Source: Fasciolopsis buskii
Taxonomy: Eukaryota > Platyhelminthes > Trematoda > Plagiorchiida > Fasciolidae
Direction of reading: 5' to 3'
DNA length: 64,000 nucleotides
NCBI GenBank assembly: GCA_008360955.1
Contig: LUCM01008860.1
Location: 33,735 to 97,734 of the forward strand
In this document: positions 40,701 to 53,307 of the stretch, one piece after another
How positions within the stretch are numbered: position 1 is the stretch's first letter
Layout of the letters: every line of letters starts with the position of its first letter
The notes under the pieces: generated by a model
The model's database searches: none
Seen by the model: the letters and a program-made list of their open reading frames with translations, nothing else
Told to the model about the DNA's origin: nothing
Program-made: the position numbers and the translations under genes

Positions 40701-43700
40701 CCGATTTTTATTCCCGACGGCATTAGGAGGAAAGATAAACTGTTTTTTTACGTGTTCTTGCATCGCATTCCCCCCCTACACGGGATGTTCTAACTAAAGA
40801 GAAAGTCTTTTATCACATGCCAATCATTTTCTTTCTTTTTCTTTCGTTGTTTTTTTCGAGAGGAATCAACAACGATTGTTGCCTGAGTTTGGCCGTGCTT
40901 CGTCAGACTGCACACATTTTCCCTGTTTGGCCAACCCTGACTCAGTAACGGTATGCATCCAATTGCAGCGACTTTTGTGACGTGACGTGGTTGATGGTTG
41001 AAGTCAGACAAGAAGAGATATCATATAAGAAACGCATCCCTATTTCTGTCAAACAAGTTCCGTGCTAGGGTTCGTCTGATTGATGACCCAGGCATCGGTT
41101 CGGTCGAGTAGAATCTGGGAGCCAATCGACAAAGTATTATTTTGTATATCACCGTGGATTGATCTCAGGACTATTCAAAATAATTTTGAATTGTGCATAA
41201 AACAAATTGCCTTCCAGAAGGTATGGACGGTTTATTTGCTTGCAATCTGTAATCTCTTTACCCCAATCCGAAGATCAAGCTTTGTAGCAATACTCAAGGT
41301 GGATGCCTCTGGTTATATTGCTTATCTCTTATACTACACAAAATGGTGTATTAGTCAAAAGACTTGACCGTGCTATTCGAATTCAATTCGGGTTATTCCT
41401 ACTTGCCAATTTCCCATTTGATTTTCAATGGGTTTCGAGTCACGAATTAGTTGGAAAAAGGGATGATTTCGGAAATAAAGTACAAAACGACCAACCAATT
41501 GTACCACGCGTATCATCTCAGCTCAGTTTTTCATTAGGCTTTCCACTTACAAGTGTTACCAGTTCATTTTAAAGATGAATACCGTGGCAGTTAGTCTCCG
41601 TAATACCCTTATGCCAATTTTTCATTTTGGTTCTATCCACGTTTAGAACCAACCATTTTCCAACTTCTCCCAATCGAATTACACGACGCAACGATCGATA
41701 TTGGTGCAAAAGTTGACTCGACAATTTTATCCCCGTACGGAATGGTTGAACAATCTTCATGCTCAGTCTTTGATTGATTATCTCAATTTCACCTCAACCC
41801 AGCGAACATGCACGTTGTTTTAGGTGTCTACTTCTCTACTTCCGATTTTTATTTGGATCATCTCCGTGAATTTGTTGTGACACTGGTTATATGCCTTGCC
41901 GTGATTCCTCGTACATTGTCCTCCACCACGGCAGGCGATTGCCCTATCTCTTCGAAAGGAACCCATTTTTGATAAAAATCGTATCTCGGTTGATAAGTGG
42001 TCAGTTCTGCATGTCATACACCTTTTCCGTTATTACCGAAACTGGTGATCGAGAAACCATCTCTCATATGTTATTAAATTCATTATCCTCTCACGAACCA
42101 CGGCAAGAGACGTTATTCCAAAAATATCCTTTACTTTCTTGGGAAATTTGTGCTCAAGAAATGTAGAGTATATTTTCCCCATGATGATGATGATGATGAT
42201 GACCATGATCATGATGAATTCTGAGTTACTTATAGAACCGACGATTTTAATTCGCCGTCCAGGCCTCCCTTTTTCTACTTAAATTTGAATCCCATTTTTA
42301 GTGGCCTAGGACTTGTCGTCAAAATAAACCGACGACCAAAACGGCTCTCCTGAGTTCTGGAAAATTTTGGCAGAGGTAGCCCCTTTAACTTCGATAACCC
42401 AAATCTAACTACACTGGCTCAGTTCAGATTATCCCTGTGAGGCATATTATAGTTATTTACTCGAATTCAGCCGACTACAACCCCGTTTTAGATTGTAACA
42501 ATTTTATAGCTTGTGAATATCATGGTAACCATATTGGTTACATCACGTCTGAGTAAATTGGTTTCGGTATGTTGTTCACGCTCGAACAACGAATGACTCC
42601 GCTAATTCTGAAAAGAATGACAAAATTGTCTATATGTGTTGTGAATTACAAACACTCTATTTGAATATTTTCAACAACACGCGTACAATTTGTGTGCTCA
42701 CCAACCGAGACGCATTTTGCTCGAAAAGGGTATAAACATGCTAAAAATTTTAATAATCGAAACTCCATCACTCAGTTGGTGCTAAGATATTATGCCACAA
42801 AAGTCTAGGAATGCATTCCTGGGCGTTTCTTGTTCGCAGAATTTCTGCAAAATCAAAAAGTTGGTCAAACTCTGCCTGAAGTAATAATTTCACATTTGTT
42901 TAATAACAGACGATCTATACAATTGAAAGTCTCTTGTTCATATGAACTCACAGCTCCCATCTCAAATGTACTCATTGAATCGATTTCATTTGCAACTTTA
43001 TCGGATTGTTTTCATTTGTGTTTGAACGCAAACATCAAACTCAAGAGGACACATTCGAAGGGACACATTGACCTAATGGTAAACACAGTCATCCGGGAAT
43101 AAAATTCGCGTTAAGTTATCATTTTGGTATTGTTCAACTAATGCAGTATTCTCTGTCATTGAACTTTATTCATTCGTGCAACATTTATTTTAGGGAATGA
43201 TATCACGTGGGATGTAGGCCGCCATGTTGATCTGATTGGACAAGTACCAGTGTTAGTGGGATTTGCCTCCCATTGATTTCCGGTTTTCGTTCATATCAGG
43301 TTAGTCACCTAACCTCCTTCATCGATCACTATTTCAATTTGTTTCACAGTTCCATTACGTCTCCTTTTGTATTGTTGTCATAAAATATGAATTTCAATTG
43401 ACCGGTTTGTCAAAGCCAAAGGTCTGAACAAATGAATCAAAAAGTCAACCAGATTTATGAGTGGCTTTTAAAACAAAGAGCACTAATCGGAAACAAATAT
43501 GTACGGAGTCAGGTGAAGCTACTACGGTCTGTACGAGATTACGCTATTTTTCCATAGTAAAAAAGCCTTGCTCACTTGGATTGATATTTGTACATGATAC
43601 TCCCGGGTCTCCGTGGGGGAATCGAGTTCAAGCATATGAATGGCGTGTGTATGTGTGTGCTCGGGCGAGAGAGAATGAGGACGAGAGAGTATTTGAGCGT

Positions 43701-43835
43701 GACCATGGGAGAAACGAGATAGTCGGTGCGCTTTTTTGGGGATCTCAGCTCAATTAATGAAATAGTTTGACTCTAGGGCAGAAAAGCCAAGGATAATGAA
43801 ATTACTGACGTGAATAATAACCAACTTAATTGTGA
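37721..43835. other. Unassigned DNA
   Basis: Contains the GAT tract at 42181. Open frames at 38839-39234 and 41080-41572 show no convincing domain. Confidence 0.5.
42181..42217. repeat. GAT microsatellite
   Basis: ATG/GAT triplets with one interruption. Confidence 0.9.
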
Positions 43836-43940
43836 ATGATATAATGTTAATAACAGCGTTGTTGGTAGTTGTAATGCCCCAACGTTTCAACTACAGTGGA
43901 TAGTCTTTCTCAAGGCAAGTTTTACAATCAAAAGCGTTCG
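43836..43940. repeat. Penelope-type hammerhead-like repeat, copy B
   Basis: Shares TGATATAATGTTAATAACAG, GCGTTGTTGGTAG, CAACGTTTCAACTAC and AGTCTTTCTCAAGGCAAG with copies A and C, in the same orientation. The second inverted arm seen in copy A is absent. Confidence 0.72.
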
Positions 43941-46794
43941 ATTTTTCGATACACTTCTTCAATCATTTGGTCCTAACAACCAATTTAGGTAATCGGATAA
44001 AAAAAGTTTTACTCAACGATAAATTTTGTTCCATTCTGCGAGCTTATATTCCCGACACATTTGTTCCTCGAAAGAGAAGTATTTTTTTCAAATAACTTCT
44101 AACACAATTATGAAATTATTCGGCACGATCCACATTCTAAGAAACTGGATGGAGTTGACTGTTGGTGGGGGAGTCTCGGAATCCAAATTCCTTGTTCTGT
44201 TTATACGGGAAGACCAGAAATCATAAAAGTTTATTTCAGTGGATGCCAATTGTTTAAGTAATATGAAGATGAATGACCAAAAAAAAATAATCTTCATGCT
44301 AGGTTGCCCCAGCGGTGATAGCCTCGTCTGGTAGCTCACGTGACCGGGCATATGAGGTATTGCCATTGGATTTTAACGTAGGTAATGACAAGTGGCATTT
44401 GGCATTCTTTTGTGAATCAGGCACGTATATCTGCTCGAATTATCCTATCAACCTCGGCAATTGTTTACGGACGATTGAGACCCAGGGGAGAGTGAATTTG
44501 CTGTCATTTGTGATCGACAAAATCAATAGGGTGAGGATTTTAAGGCATGAAATCTCATTGCTATACGGACCACTCATGTGATCTAGTCAAATTGTTTTTG
44601 GTCAGTATTCTAAAAGTTATACGGAAGCATCAACAAATGTCATGACGTTGTTTGCACATTTCTTTCCGTCTCATTTGGACGTTGACCGCATTGGGGCTAT
44701 TTGAAAACGAGTACCTTGGAGTTGTCAAGGTAAGCTCACCTGAACACATTAAATGAAAAACTAAATGAGTATGAAAATTTCGATAGCTCGTTTGGAAGAT
44801 TATGAGGATTTATCATCGGTTTGGTTTGAAAGAAATTCCTTTATAAAAAATATTCTGGGAGCGATTAAGTATCTAAATAAATGCTAGAATAACTCTCTAG
44901 AATTTGAAGAATTCTACGTTATCCGAAGTTTAATACTTATTCATGATCAAGAGGCGCATGGTTTTGAATTAGGGCTATTCCCAATTTGTACCAAAGTTGA
45001 CCTTGACCCCAAGGTCTTCCTATTGCGTTTGTCGCTTGCCGTTTGCTGACCGACTGATTGATCAGACGGTATAAGTGTTGTCGCTGGGACATATAGATAC
45101 AGTTACTGGGCTTCAGTTCATGTTGGCTTTTCGAATTCTGTGTGCTCAATTTTAGTTACATAACTAGTCGTAAAAGGCTTTTTTGTCCAAGGTAAATCGT
45201 TTTCGTAATAATGAGGAAACAAGCTGTACATGGTTAGATTTATTACCAATTCAAGGTGCGGAATTGCGACATGATGAAAAACTAAGTTAAATCCAAATTT
45301 TTATGCTTACTGTTTTAAATTAACCGGCATCACAATTCTGAACGAGGAGATTTTGTTCAACACACGTCCCATTCGAACTGAAAATAACCTTATTTATTAT
45401 GCTGGAAAAAAAACTATTGCACATAGTCTCTCACTTGGCACACTACAACAAATGTTGTGCAAGCTCATAGATTGTCACGAAGAAAAATACTGAAGTGTTC
45501 TAAATGAAGATAAACTCGGAGATAGCAATAACTGAGCAACTAACCAGAGCGTGCGTGGATTTTTTGTGGTTAATGAAGGTGTTAAGTGCATCAATCTGGC
45601 GACTGGGTGATTTTGTCGACTCGTGTACAGAAAGCGGTGAGTCAAGAGTCTTGTGACAAATGGCTTCTGAAAATAAGTCATTAAAAATTGCTTCTTCGCC
45701 GCTTCATGTTCACCCAAATTGTTCAGTCTGAAGCTTTTTCAATGCATCCACGTAGAAAACCATATGAAGGGAAGGAAATTTGTCACGATTATGATGACAA
45801 TATTTTGTGAGTTCTAGAAAGGTAGATAGTATATTTATATTTATTCCTCTAGGATAGCCACTCAGAAAAGTTCTCCATGTTGCTTCTCACTAGAACTCCT
45901 TAGACATGTTATCTTGCCTAGACTGGTTTAATTCCTTTTCAGTTTAATTTGCCTAACGACACGATTTAATCTAGGGCATAGTTTCTCGGTTCAACCTGTA
46001 AAGGTAAGGGACCCATTATCCTGATCGGAAATCAGCCCAAATTCCACGATATTGTGCTGGTTATTAGAAACGACCAATCGAGTGTACAAACCGCATGATA
46101 AAGTCTGCCAATAAAATTGACCCGAATAAGCTAACAGACTGATTGATCACCGAGTGCTGATCATAGAAAATCCAACGAATTTTAATGCCCGGCTTATCTG
46201 GCCTTTTTTCTCACTAGAGCCACCAGAAGTTGACGATAAGGAATCAGAGAATGGACTCATCAATGATTAACAGGTCGCTATCAAATCAAATTGCACACCA
46301 TTTTTGGGTTTCATAATGTCATTCAAGTCACCTCTAAATTTGAGATGCATCATTTTGGTAAGCTGGCAGGGCATCGTTGAAACTTCGACGTATTGTGAAG
46401 GACAAGATAAAGCTTACGATTCTAGACTAAGTGGACAGGACTTCAAAATTACCAGGTTGTGTTGACAACATATTTTCACCGGGTCGTTTATTACTTTGTT
46501 TCGTTGTAATCATTTAGTAGCAACAATAGGACATCATGTAAATTTCTTAGGTTTTGCTTATTAAGTAACATTGAAAGAAACGTCTCATTGATCAGGAACT
46601 TGGTCACTTTCTGCTTAGTAGCGATAAAACTGGTCAAAGTACTGTGTTCTTTATGTTGTCGTGTACGGTGCCGAAAATTGCTTGTACGTTGAAATCTCAC
46701 GGCAATCACTAGATGTTTCTGTCAGTTGGTTTTCACTTCACTAAGATGCGAAGTTAACTCAACGGATGACGAGAAACCATGTTTGCCAGTTTGA
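43941..46794. other. Unassigned DNA
   Basis: No gene or repeat family identified; a tRNA-like AGCCTCGTCTGGTAGCTCAC occurs near 44320 without a clear B box. Confidence 0.5.
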
Positions 46795-46917
46795 TTTGAC
46801 AGATTTCCCGAACGGAGAGTTGACCCAACGGTAAAAAAGTATTCCACCTCGGTCGGATTCGAATCTGTCCGTGGATCCAACCCACGTGTGTTCTACTGTC
46901 TGAGCCACGAGGCCACG
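46795..46917 (-). repeat. tRNA-like repeat, family C
   Basis: On the - strand: GTGGCCTCGTGGCTCAGACA then GTAGAACACACG, with B box AGATTCGAATCC and a complementary GAGGTGG end. The A-box and B-box spacing suits a polymerase III promoter. Confidence 0.55.
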
Positions 46918-48172
46918 TCAAACGGCATTCGGATATTTTTGATAATTTTGAACACTGGTGTATTTTGTAATTCAGGTTGCTAGGTTTCAAAGCTTTATGA
47001 CGGTTCAGTTTGGCCTTTTGATCGAAAATTTGTCATCCGTAGCCGAGGAGATATTACCAATACTTAGGCATCGCGTGTGCTCTAACTTTCGAGTTACGAG
47101 CCACACAGAGTTGTGTTCAGACATTTCACGTAGGGACTATCGATCGCATTTTGTCGCAAATTGCAACAGAACTGATGCGAACCATGGATTATGTTGTACA
47201 AAGCGAAACGGGAATTGGCAGTGTGAGAATTTTCGTCTCATTGTTTCGCATGCCCCACGTGTTCATTTACCAATTATGCATCAGTGAATATGTTCATCGA
47301 TTGCATGTTGAACAACTAGTCTGCGAGTTGATCAAACCAATACAAGAAGTGGCTGGTACTGATTGAACGCTTCGAACCGTACAATTTATCTTGAAAAAAG
47401 TACAACTGAAACATTCGGCTCTTTTGGTCTTGCCCAAATAGAAAAGATTTAAAAAATCTTTTCAGTTTTTCCTTCCCCGGGTGCACAGACGATTCGACAA
47501 GTGGATGTGTTCACGATTCCCAATTACGCGTTACCATTTGACCCGATCTCGTCAAATCAAACTACATATGTTCGGCATGGTGACCCATGTAATTCCATTC
47601 CACATTCTTGAGTTGTTAAATCACCAAACATGTTGAAATAGTCCAATAAGGAGATGATTTGGTTTGATTTATTCTTGTTTGCTTCTGCGAATCGCCCATT
47701 CCTTCGTGTAGTGGACTTTTGAAGGCGAGAATCGTCTGTGGGTTTTCCGTCACCTATACAATACGGTCCTTTTATTGCCATGGGAAACTCTGTATTCGTT
47801 CGGAAGATAAATGTGGCAATCAATCTTGAGTCGCGCATGAAATATTCAATGAAGAGCTGAACTGACTACTCCTTTACAGAAAAAAAACTGTGACATGACT
47901 TTTTGTTCGCCCAGTGGGCTACCGCGAGCATGGCTGCTGGATGAAAACTGCGTAAGTGAACATCCAATGTTGCCTAACCAGTTTGACAAAGCAACGTTTA
48001 TTCGTGCAATCTCATTTTAATTTGATACTCGTTGACTGCTTCTAGACGTATTTGGTAGCCACAATTATAAGTACGGATATGGGGCAGAATACTAACGAGA
48101 TTGTAGTAGGCTAAGACGAAAGAAATTTGGTCTGCCCGCCTATCTAGTTCCCGTTTCTCTGTGTTGTGAAAC

Positions 48173-48348
48173 GCTGGGGATGGTCAAGCCGATTGGATTA
48201 TGGCGTTTGGACATGAAATTCACGGGTTCGAATCTTTTCAACGTCAATGAACTCGTCCACTCGGTAGCCCTTTGTTGGCCCGGGTTCCCTGGCTGAAAAA
48301 TGATGTACACGGTTATTCTATGAACAGAAGAAGTAAGACGATAAAACG
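48173..48348 (+). repeat. SINE-A copy 7, diverged
   Basis: Head GGGGATGGTCAAGCCGATTGG, B box CGGGTTCGAATC, body CCACTCGGTAGCCC and tail GAAGTAAGACGATAAAAC identify a diverged forward copy. Confidence 0.75.
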
Positions 48349-48674
48349 ATTAAAGTCTGTGGCAAAGAATTGGCGAGTACCATTTAGGTGATGACGAACA
48401 GGCGCGAAACATCTCACCGATCATCCTACTCTTTGAGGACGGCTCGTATCAGCAGTCAGATTGTGTGATCAGAACGTTCGGTCATCTTGTGATTTCCGTT
48501 GTGCTATGTTGATTGGCCGCTAAATGCGTCGGATTCTGTTGTACACGTGCATATGAAATTTTATCCGAGCGTATGTTTGTACGTCCATGTTGCCTCAAGT
48601 GTTTGACCTCTCGGTCTTGACGAATCAGAATATCGGAATAGGCGATTCTCATGCGTAGCAAGCACACAGTTATA

Positions 48675-48702
48675 ACACACACACATACGCACACACGAAC
48701 AC
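48675..48702. repeat. CA microsatellite
   Basis: Interrupted CA tract; a short GT tract follows at 48843-48859. Confidence 0.85.
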
Positions 48703-49088
48703 AACACATGCGAGCAAGGTGAACTGTACATGTATCCCAGTTGTGTGTATTCACACTGGCAATAAGCAACCCGTTGCTGTCTTGGTTTCCTTGCTATTGT
48801 TGTGATTGACGTTGTTGTCTATGTTATTCTTGATAGCCGACGGGTGTGTGTGTGTGTATGCCCGTGTGGTACTGAGTACGTAAGGTGACTGTGGGGAAGG
48901 TTGACCAGGATGAGAAGATGACATCAGCACCGCCGTAAAAAGGTTCAAAATGAGTGATCGAAATAAGTGTTCCGGATTGAAGAATAAGCTTCTGTAACTG
49001 TTCGGGTAGCGCTTTGTAAGCCATTCCAGAATTCCATTCTTACCCCTCCCCCTAGGAGGAATACCTCTGTATACATCAACGTCTACAC

Positions 49089-49205
49089 TTCGTTCGTTCG
49101 TTCGTTCGTCCGTCCGTTCGTCCGTCCGGCCGTTCGTCCGTTCGTCCGTTCGTGTGTCTGTGTATGCATGTGTGTGCGTGTGTGTGTGTGTATATTTGTA
49201 TGTGT
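49089..49205. repeat. TTCG/TCCG tetranucleotide tract followed by TG tract
   Basis: Tetranucleotides TTCG and TCCG to about 49152, then TG repeats. It lies under 1 kb upstream of the follistatin start and explains the repetitive Asp-Glu-Arg-Thr open frame on the - strand. Confidence 0.9.
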
Positions 49206-49524
49206 GCATATGTGCGCATGCACATACTGCTGTTCAGTGAAACATTTTTTCTTGAGGGGGGGCGGTATGGTTTAACACCACGAACGTCACAAGTCTTTAC
49301 ATTTTTGCCATGTACTAATTAGTAGCTGGTCCACCTCCGCTCTCGACCGTGGATAATTCAAAACCAACAATCATGCTCCAGTGACCACACGGTTATTCCT
49401 AGTCTGCCAGTGTCTCGTCGCATTTTCGGCCTGTGTGAGTCGGTGCGATCACCATTACAACTACTACTAATAATAACGCCTCCAACGGACTGTCTGAACT
49501 GCAAAAAAAGACAACCATACAGGC

Positions 49525-49611
49525 TCATTCATTCATTCATTCATTCACTCATTCGTTCACTCACTCACTCACTCACTCACTCATTCACTCACTCACTCAC
49601 TCACTCGCTCA
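49525..49611. repeat. TCAT/TCAC tetranucleotide tract
   Basis: Tandem TCAT then TCAC units, about 375 bases upstream of the follistatin ATG. Confidence 0.92.
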
Positions 49612-49960
49612 CAAACACACATATACACAGTACAAAAACACGTGCGTTCGCTGACAGAACATGCATACTCACGACCGGTTTACGTAACATCGGGCTTGGA
49701 ATTATTATTTAAACCCCCGTCGGTGGAATTGGAAAAGTGAACGTATCGAGTTTCCCCAAATCAAGAACACTTCCCCATCCGTACCGGTAAAGCCAATCCG
49801 AAAGTCAACCGGGTCTTATTCTCCACATCTGTTCGCAATCTTGTACTCGAGCGGATGCAAACACACCTCAACCTGGTAGTTCGACTAAACCGATTCCGAG
49901 CACACTGTACCCGTGTCAGAAACTATTTCCTCGAGATTCCGATTTAATTCCACCACACGA

Positions 49961-49969
49961 TTTTTCAGC
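49961..49969 (+). promoter_or_regulatory. Possible 3' splice site upstream of the follistatin start
   Basis: TTTTTCAG lies one base before the ATG at 49970. It could end a 5' UTR intron or accept a spliced leader, since spliced-leader trans-splicing is established in flatworms. Only the motif and its position support this. Confidence 0.3.
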
Positions 49970-49984
49970 ATGACTGCAGAAACC

Positions 49985-50081
49985 ATGTTTGGGGTGCGAA
50001 ATTTGGTCTCACTAATCGTTCGATTGTTGACCGCTTTTTACTTTGAACTGCTTTCGGTGGACACGGTGATTAGTCAACCGG
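49985..50081 (+). CDS. fst: Follistatin-like gene, exon 1: signal peptide
   Basis: First coding exon, encoding residues 1-32 plus the first base of codon 33. It begins MFGVRNLVSL, has a hydrophobic core over about residues 7-24 and ends VISQP, as a secretory signal peptide does. The exon ends CCG G before a consensus donor (GTAAGT at 50082), so the intron is phase 1. Joined to the exon at 54760 it gives QPGKTGSC, running straight into the N-terminal domain. An in-frame ATG at 49970 would add five residues (MTAET); the 49985 ATG was chosen because it lies next to the hydrophobic stretch. Reading is also open upstream to an ATG at 49913, but that would bury the signal. A TTTTTCAG at 49961-49968 could be a 3' splice site for a 5' UTR intron or spliced-leader addition. 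The exon is short; its assignment rests on phase match and the signal-like sequence. Confidence 0.68.
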
Positions 50082-51599
50082 GTAAGTTGAACTGAACGAT
50101 CAAATCTTGTGGCTTTTCTTCCTGTTCACATTCCCCCGAATCATCCCTGTTTTTCCTTATTGGTTTTGGAGACTTGAAGACAATGGTTTTGAGAACAAGA
50201 AATTGAGGCATTTCGAATTTCGTTACGGGCTTGTACGGTAGTCCTATTTTTTTCTGATGCGCATTCAGTTCCTTGTTTGTTGTCCCAAGGTTTGCAAATC
50301 ACTTATGTTTAGTATCTCAAACCGCAGGACATTTGCACACCGGATCATGTGACCGCATCGTACTTGGGGATTAATTCCATTTTCAAAAAGGTCTACTGAA
50401 GAACTGTAATGCATTGCATATCATTTCAAATCAAATCACGTGTAAAATATCACAATTCCCCGATGAGTCACGTTACTCGTCAGGTGCCGGAAAACCAACC
50501 TCACATTTCCTAGTGCTACATGTTTTTTATCTGTCGGTCTGAATCTAATATGTACCACCAGTGCTTTACTAGACAGATGCTTTAATCAGTAGACCTTGTT
50601 TGGTCAAATCAATTACTCAGGTGACCAGATAGTGACCAACGGAATCCCAGTTTATGACACCAACTGATAGGAGTTTGGTCGGTACGGTCGGACCCGGAAA
50701 CTCAGACGCGATAAATTCTTGTAAAACTTGGCTGCCACTATTCTTTTATCGATCGTAGGAAATACTATTAGGTATAAAATCTGGATAATATTGTGTCATA
50801 CCCTCATCGTCTAGCTCAGTAACTCCAAGTTGTAAGTAGTATCTGGTAGCCACCGGTGTTCTGTTCTAGCGCGACAAACTACACTGCTCTAACTGGTCTT
50901 TCTTATTCACTCACGCACCGTTTCATTTGATCTTATATATTTTCGGCATCTTCCGTCCGGCTGGTTCGAATTATCAGCTGTTTTTATGACATTTGAATAC
51001 ATTTTCGTGAATCAGAATAAAACCGGCACTACTGTCTCCCTTTCTGTCGATCTGTGATTAAGTTTTCGTCAGAACGGAAAGTTTGTGTAGCTAATTGACT
51101 GCTGGTAGCCAGCCCATTGGCTGGTACTCAATTAACACAACGGCTATAGCCAAAACAAGTGAACAGTTGCTTACATCACGTAGGGGCTAGATGCAACGGC
51201 CCAGCGCAGTCGAATATTGCAATTTGATGAGTGCATATTTCCTTTATACCGACAGTCCGGATCGGTACCGCTAGTCTGCGCTGGTCACATTTCGGTGGCT
51301 ATGAAATCAAACCAGATCTTTTGGACTTAGGTGCTATGCACCATTATTATTCTACTACTTAAATCCTGGGTTGAGTAGTGGGCTTGTGTGAGTATGTTTG
51401 CAATCAAACCACCATTCTTCACTTCCATATTGTCACCTTGTTTTGTCGATAAGTGTAGACATATTTTATGGTGAAAAACATGTTTCCCAGCGGGGCACTA
51501 AATCTTAAATATCAACTAGGTGCTCACAACATAAGGAATGACACAGAACCACACAAGTTCTCAGTTGGTCAAGTGCGATAAAGAACTGGGGGTCGTTGA

Positions 51600-51707
51600 A
51601 ATTCTGTCCACCATCAAACCCACCGGCGGATCTTGGGATTCGAATCTCTGATCTTTTTGGAGTGTGGGAGGCTTAGTGCACTTCAATAACGTCCGTCCCT
51701 CTGTATT
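51600..51707 (-). repeat. tRNA-like repeat with intact B box, intron 1
   Basis: On the - strand AGAGATTCGAATCCC matches a polymerase III B box. The A box is unclear and no second copy was identified, so the family is unknown. Confidence 0.4.
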
Positions 51708-51895
51708 CCCGACTATCGAGATTGGCGTTCGGTTTGCATCACTAGCTAAAGCCGCTGCTTTGACCGGAGGTACAGCAAGCACGCGGACCGAATTGTCTGC
51801 TAAGCTGATATTAAAAGGCTTGTGATCCCAGTACAAAACGAGGCGGTCAGACAACCTCCGTAGAAGGACCAGTGCATATTTTTACCAGGTGGATA

Positions 51896-52240
51896 AAGTT
51901 AGTAAGTGAGCAGGAAAGTGAGAAAGTAAGCCAGTAGGCAGGCAAACGAGTAAGTAAGTAGGTAAGTAAATAAGTGCTTCTGCATGTAAGTATGCAAGTA
52001 TGTATGGGTGTGTGAATGTATGTGCTTATCTTTGTATGTATGTGTGTATGTATGTATCTACGTTGAATACATGCACGTGTGCACACCAGTGTTGTGTGTA
52101 TGCATGCATGTTATATGATTGTATGCATCTATGTCGCTTGTATGTACATTATGTGTATGTGTGCGCAAATGGGTATGTATGTATTTATTTATGTATACAT
52201 ATGTATGCATGTGCATATGTACGTGTGTGTGTGTGTGCAT
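51896..52240. repeat. Long imperfect GTAA/GTAT tract in follistatin intron 1
   Basis: About 345 bases of drifting GTAA, GTAT and TGTA units ending in a TG run. It explains the Cys/Tyr-rich and His/Thr-rich open frames here. Confidence 0.88.
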
Positions 52241-53271
52241 GACATGCACGCGTTTGAGGCCCTGAAGGGTTCCCACTAGATTGATGCACATTCACGACCG
52301 ATAGTTTTGGATTGATAACACGGAAAGAACCATACCGTCTTAAAGTCATTGACGTTTGGTTCCTGTGGCACTATTGCATGGGAGGTGTAGATGAAAGCTT
52401 CGTGCTAGATACGATTCAAATAAATATTGAAGAACAGGCAGGCAAGCCGGGGGAAATGTACGTTCTTTTACAGGAAGTGACTTGATAGTAACTTTACTTA
52501 CAAAGCTGTTTAGGTTACCTGACCACTTTTTGCAAATGTTTCGAAACCCATTAGGGACTGTTGAAATGATACGACTCACCAGTCCCCTCTTTCTAGATAC
52601 TGTTGGGTATTATGGTGGAATAAGAGAATGAATGTCAAATAAGATTATATTATTCTAGATATGTATCTCACAATTTATTGCAGTTGGTATGTGGGATTGG
52701 TGATACATTTGTTTTGACGTCCTGTCGTCAGACTACACTTATAAAGCCCAAATCTCAGGTCGTCCGGCCAGTCTTACATGTGAGACGAACCAGACTGCAG
52801 TATCCCGCTCACTGGAGATCATCAAAGGCGGGTGTCCATCAGTGCACTCAAGGTTCGAGCCCAAACTTGTCCGGACAGTGAAAATTTACCTCGGTTCTGA
52901 ATTTGCCCTGAATCTGTTTCCCTTTCCCAAAAAACAAGTCCGATCAATTTGTGCTTCCTGTTGTCGTTTAGATTTGAATCTGGTTGAGTCACATCTTGTT
53001 CACTTCTAACCTGTCCGAATCTAGCCGTGGCTTCGTAACCTTTACTATCGGATCGTTGGACGGTGTTGTGTACAATAGGTGATCACCAAAGTGCATGGGG
53101 TCGATTTAAGGGTGTTCCAAAGAACAAGATTTTTTCACGGTACAGGATGCTGCTTGCTCGGGGTTGTATTGTTTTAACTTTCATTTCCTGTATGTGGACT
53201 GAATTCTGCCTATGAGCCTGTTTCAACTCCCCACTGTAAAGTGTTTTAAACAATGTCCCTCCCTTTTTCGC

Positions 53272-53307
53272 TAGTAATAATAATAATAATAGTAGTAGTA
53301 GTAGTAA
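53272..53307. repeat. AAT/AGT trinucleotide tract
   Basis: Changes from TAA to TAG units; the poly-Leu open frame on the - strand is an artefact of it. Confidence 0.9.

Noticed and set aside
41230..41440. KVDASGY near 41295, recalling the TDAS motif of LTR-element RNase H
   Set aside because: One short match without the flanking conserved residues or a nearby integrase or protease; too weak.
48751..49209. 152-codon open frame with Asp-Glu-Arg-Thr repeats
   Set aside because: Produced by the TTCG/TCCG and TG microsatellites.
51847..52291. Cys/Tyr-rich and His/Thr-rich open frames on both strands
   Set aside because: Produced by the imperfect GTAT/TG tract in intron 1.
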